Assembly: GCA_903919105.1 (NCBI GenBank) | Contig: CAIXGT010000119.1 | Span: 1-6,413, forward strand | Direction of reading: 5' to 3' | DNA length: 6,413 nt | From: an uncultured Spartobacteria bacterium | GTDB taxonomy: Bacteria > Verrucomicrobiota > Verrucomicrobiae > Chthoniobacterales > UBA6821 | Shown here: one piece after another, positions 5,405 through 6,413 of the stretch | Position numbering within the stretch: position 1 is the stretch's first letter | Layout of the letters: the number at the start of each line of letters is the position of its first letter | Notes under the pieces: model-generated | Database searches by the model: none | Seen by the model: the letters and a program-made list of their open reading frames with translations, nothing else | What the model was told of the DNA's origin: nothing | Program-made: the position numbers and the translations under genes

Positions 5405-6413
5405 TTATTGCTGAAGCAAACCACTGATTTTTAGCTGGTAATCATCGCGGGCATTGAGTGCCTGAAGACATCCCTTGCGGTCGATCAGCCAGAGCGTGGG
5501 GATGGTGTTGATCCCGAGGCGACGGGCGATTGTATTATCCCATCCTTTGCCGTCAAAGTAAGTGGGCCAGGTGACATTCAAGGACTGCATCGCCGAGCGG
5601 AGATCGGCGCGATCCCGGCCGAGGCTTATGGTCACGACTTTCAGTGACGGAACTTCGGACGCATACCGTGAGAAATACTGCATCCAGACCAGAGAAGGGG
5701 CTGATTCCGCAGACCAGAAAATCAGGGCGACAACGTGTCCTTTTTCCTTGGAGAGATCAAATGTTTCCCCCTCCATTGTGGTGAAGCGGAGATCTACCGG
5801 CTTCCCAAGTTGGTCGAGTCGTTTTCTGTCGTCCTGAAGACGCCATGTGAGGCTCTCCTCCCTGCTCAGTGTTAGAGCTTGCTCGATGAGCTTGGCTTTC
5901 ACTTCCGGATGGTTGTCGCAGAGTGCGGCTGCCTCTGCCAGAAGGCGTGGTGCCCGTCGATCCTGAGGAAATTCCGATGCAAAAAGGCGGGCGTAGCTGG
6001 TGGCGTTCTCGCGCCGCTGGTCGGCTGTGTCACCCAGATTCTGCCACTGGAGGGAAAGACGGCGAAACATCGTCTCGGCACGTTGGGAATCATCGGGGGC
6101 TTGCTTTTCAAGAGTCTTCAGCTTCTCGAGTGCTTCGGTGACTGCGGCAGGGTTACCGTCCAACGACGCAAACTTCGCTTGTGCCACGGCGAGTCGCACC
6201 TTGGATTCGTAGGCATGGGGGTCCTTGGGAGATGCTTTGATCTCCTTGGACTCCTTGAGGAAGGCATCATTAGCGGCGATCTGCGCCTCGAAGTGTGCCT
6301 TCATAGCCAACTTCGCCTTCCTAGGATCGGGTGAGAGGCGTGTCACTGGTTGGTCGAGATCGGTCACGTGAGACCAATCAGCGTGCAAGGTTCCAATTTG
6401 TAGAATGGGTAGA
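5405..6413 (-). CDS. Exported TlpA/thioredoxin-fold protein with helical TPR-like N-terminal region and no CxxC (5' end beyond the window)
   Basis: Numbered from the TTG at 6388, the protein has 327 residues in two parts. Residues about 22-190 are helical and rich in Ala, Leu, Lys and Glu, resembling TPR-type repeats. Residues about 195-327 form a TlpA/AhpC-TSA thioredoxin fold: GKPVDLRFTTMEGETFDLS, VVALIFWSAESAPSLVWM, VVTISLGRDR and LGINTIPTLWLIDRKG, with the cis-proline at 287. TlpA-type proteins normally reduce disulphides in the periplasm through a CxxC. Here those positions read S229-A-P-S232, so thiol-disulphide exchange at this site is impossible and a binding or scaffold role is more likely. 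The frame has no stop between 6388 and the window edge. The visible upstream residues LPILQIGTLHA look like the end of a signal-peptide core with cleavage after LHA, so the TTG is probably not the true start. The operon lies 126 bp downstream on the same strand; a shared function is not shown. Confidence 0.82.
   Translation of the reverse strand, partial: LPILQIGTLHADWSHVTDLDQPVTRLSPDPRKAKLAMKAHFEAQIAANDAFLKESKEIKASPKDPHAYESKVRLAVAQAKFASLDGNPAAVTEALEKLKTLEKQAPDDSQRAETMFRRLSLQWQNLGDTADQRRENATSYARLFASEFPQDRRAPRLLAEAAALCDNHPEVKAKLIEQALTLSREESLTWRLQDDRKRLDQLGKPVDLRFTTMEGETFDLSKEKGHVVALIFWSAESAPSLVWMQYFSRYASEVPSLKVVTISLGRDRADLRSAMQSLNVTWPTYFDGKGWDNTIARRLGINTIPTLWLIDRKGCLQALNARDDYQLKISGLLQQ

Noticed and set aside
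5386..5410. Small AT-rich inverted repeat (ATAAT/ATTAT) at the stop of the thioredoxin-fold gene as a possible terminator
   Set aside because: The stem is only 5 A/T pairs, without GC pairs or a following T run on the coding strand.
5879..6334. Plus-strand open frame of about 151 codons opposite the thioredoxin-fold gene, with Cys and Gly runs
   Set aside because: It is the mirror of an Ala/Leu/Lys/Glu-rich helical region on the minus strand, with no domain and no independent start signals.

Overview
The window holds six genes and fits a free-living Gram-negative bacterium of medium to fairly high GC. A member of the Verrucomicrobiota or a related phylum is my best guess. That guess rests on the gene mix (Alpha-E/ATP-grasp operon, WaaG-like glycosyltransferase, TlpA-like exported protein) and on start codons without Shine-Dalgarno sequences. 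No rRNA or other marker gene confirms it.

Layout: the left edge (1-504, minus) carries the N-terminal 168 codons of a XerC-type tyrosine recombinase, cut by the window edge. A 148-bp divergent spacer (505-652) contains degenerate C-rich heptamer-like repeats in inverted orientation, and one copy runs into the next coding region. A plus-strand GT4 glycosyltransferase resembling WaaG follows (653-1798). It meets the next gene tail to tail with only 4 bp between the stop codons.

The core of the window is a minus-strand three-gene operon, read from right to left: a circularly permuted type 2 ATP-grasp protein (start best placed at 5278, stop 3818), an Alpha-E domain protein (3784-2705) and a transglutaminase-like protein (2708-1803). 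The last two overlap by 4 nt (ATGA). This is a known conserved gene set, predicted by comparative genomics to make or process a peptide or amide-linked product. As far as I know its substrate is undetermined. All motifs I looked for in the three proteins are intact, so the system looks functional. I see no proteasome-like Anbu subunit or glutamine synthetase-like partner in the window.

Upstream of the operon on the same strand (5405 to the right edge) is a two-part protein with a helical, TPR-like N-terminal half and a TlpA/thioredoxin-fold C-terminal domain. Its redox CxxC has become Ser-Ala-Pro-Ser. Its frame is open to the window edge and the last visible upstream residues look like the end of a signal peptide, so it is probably 5'-truncated here and exported.

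The only non-coding stretches longer than 100 bp are 505-652 and 5279-5404. I saw no tRNA, rRNA, CRISPR array, insertion sequence or convincing intrinsic terminator.
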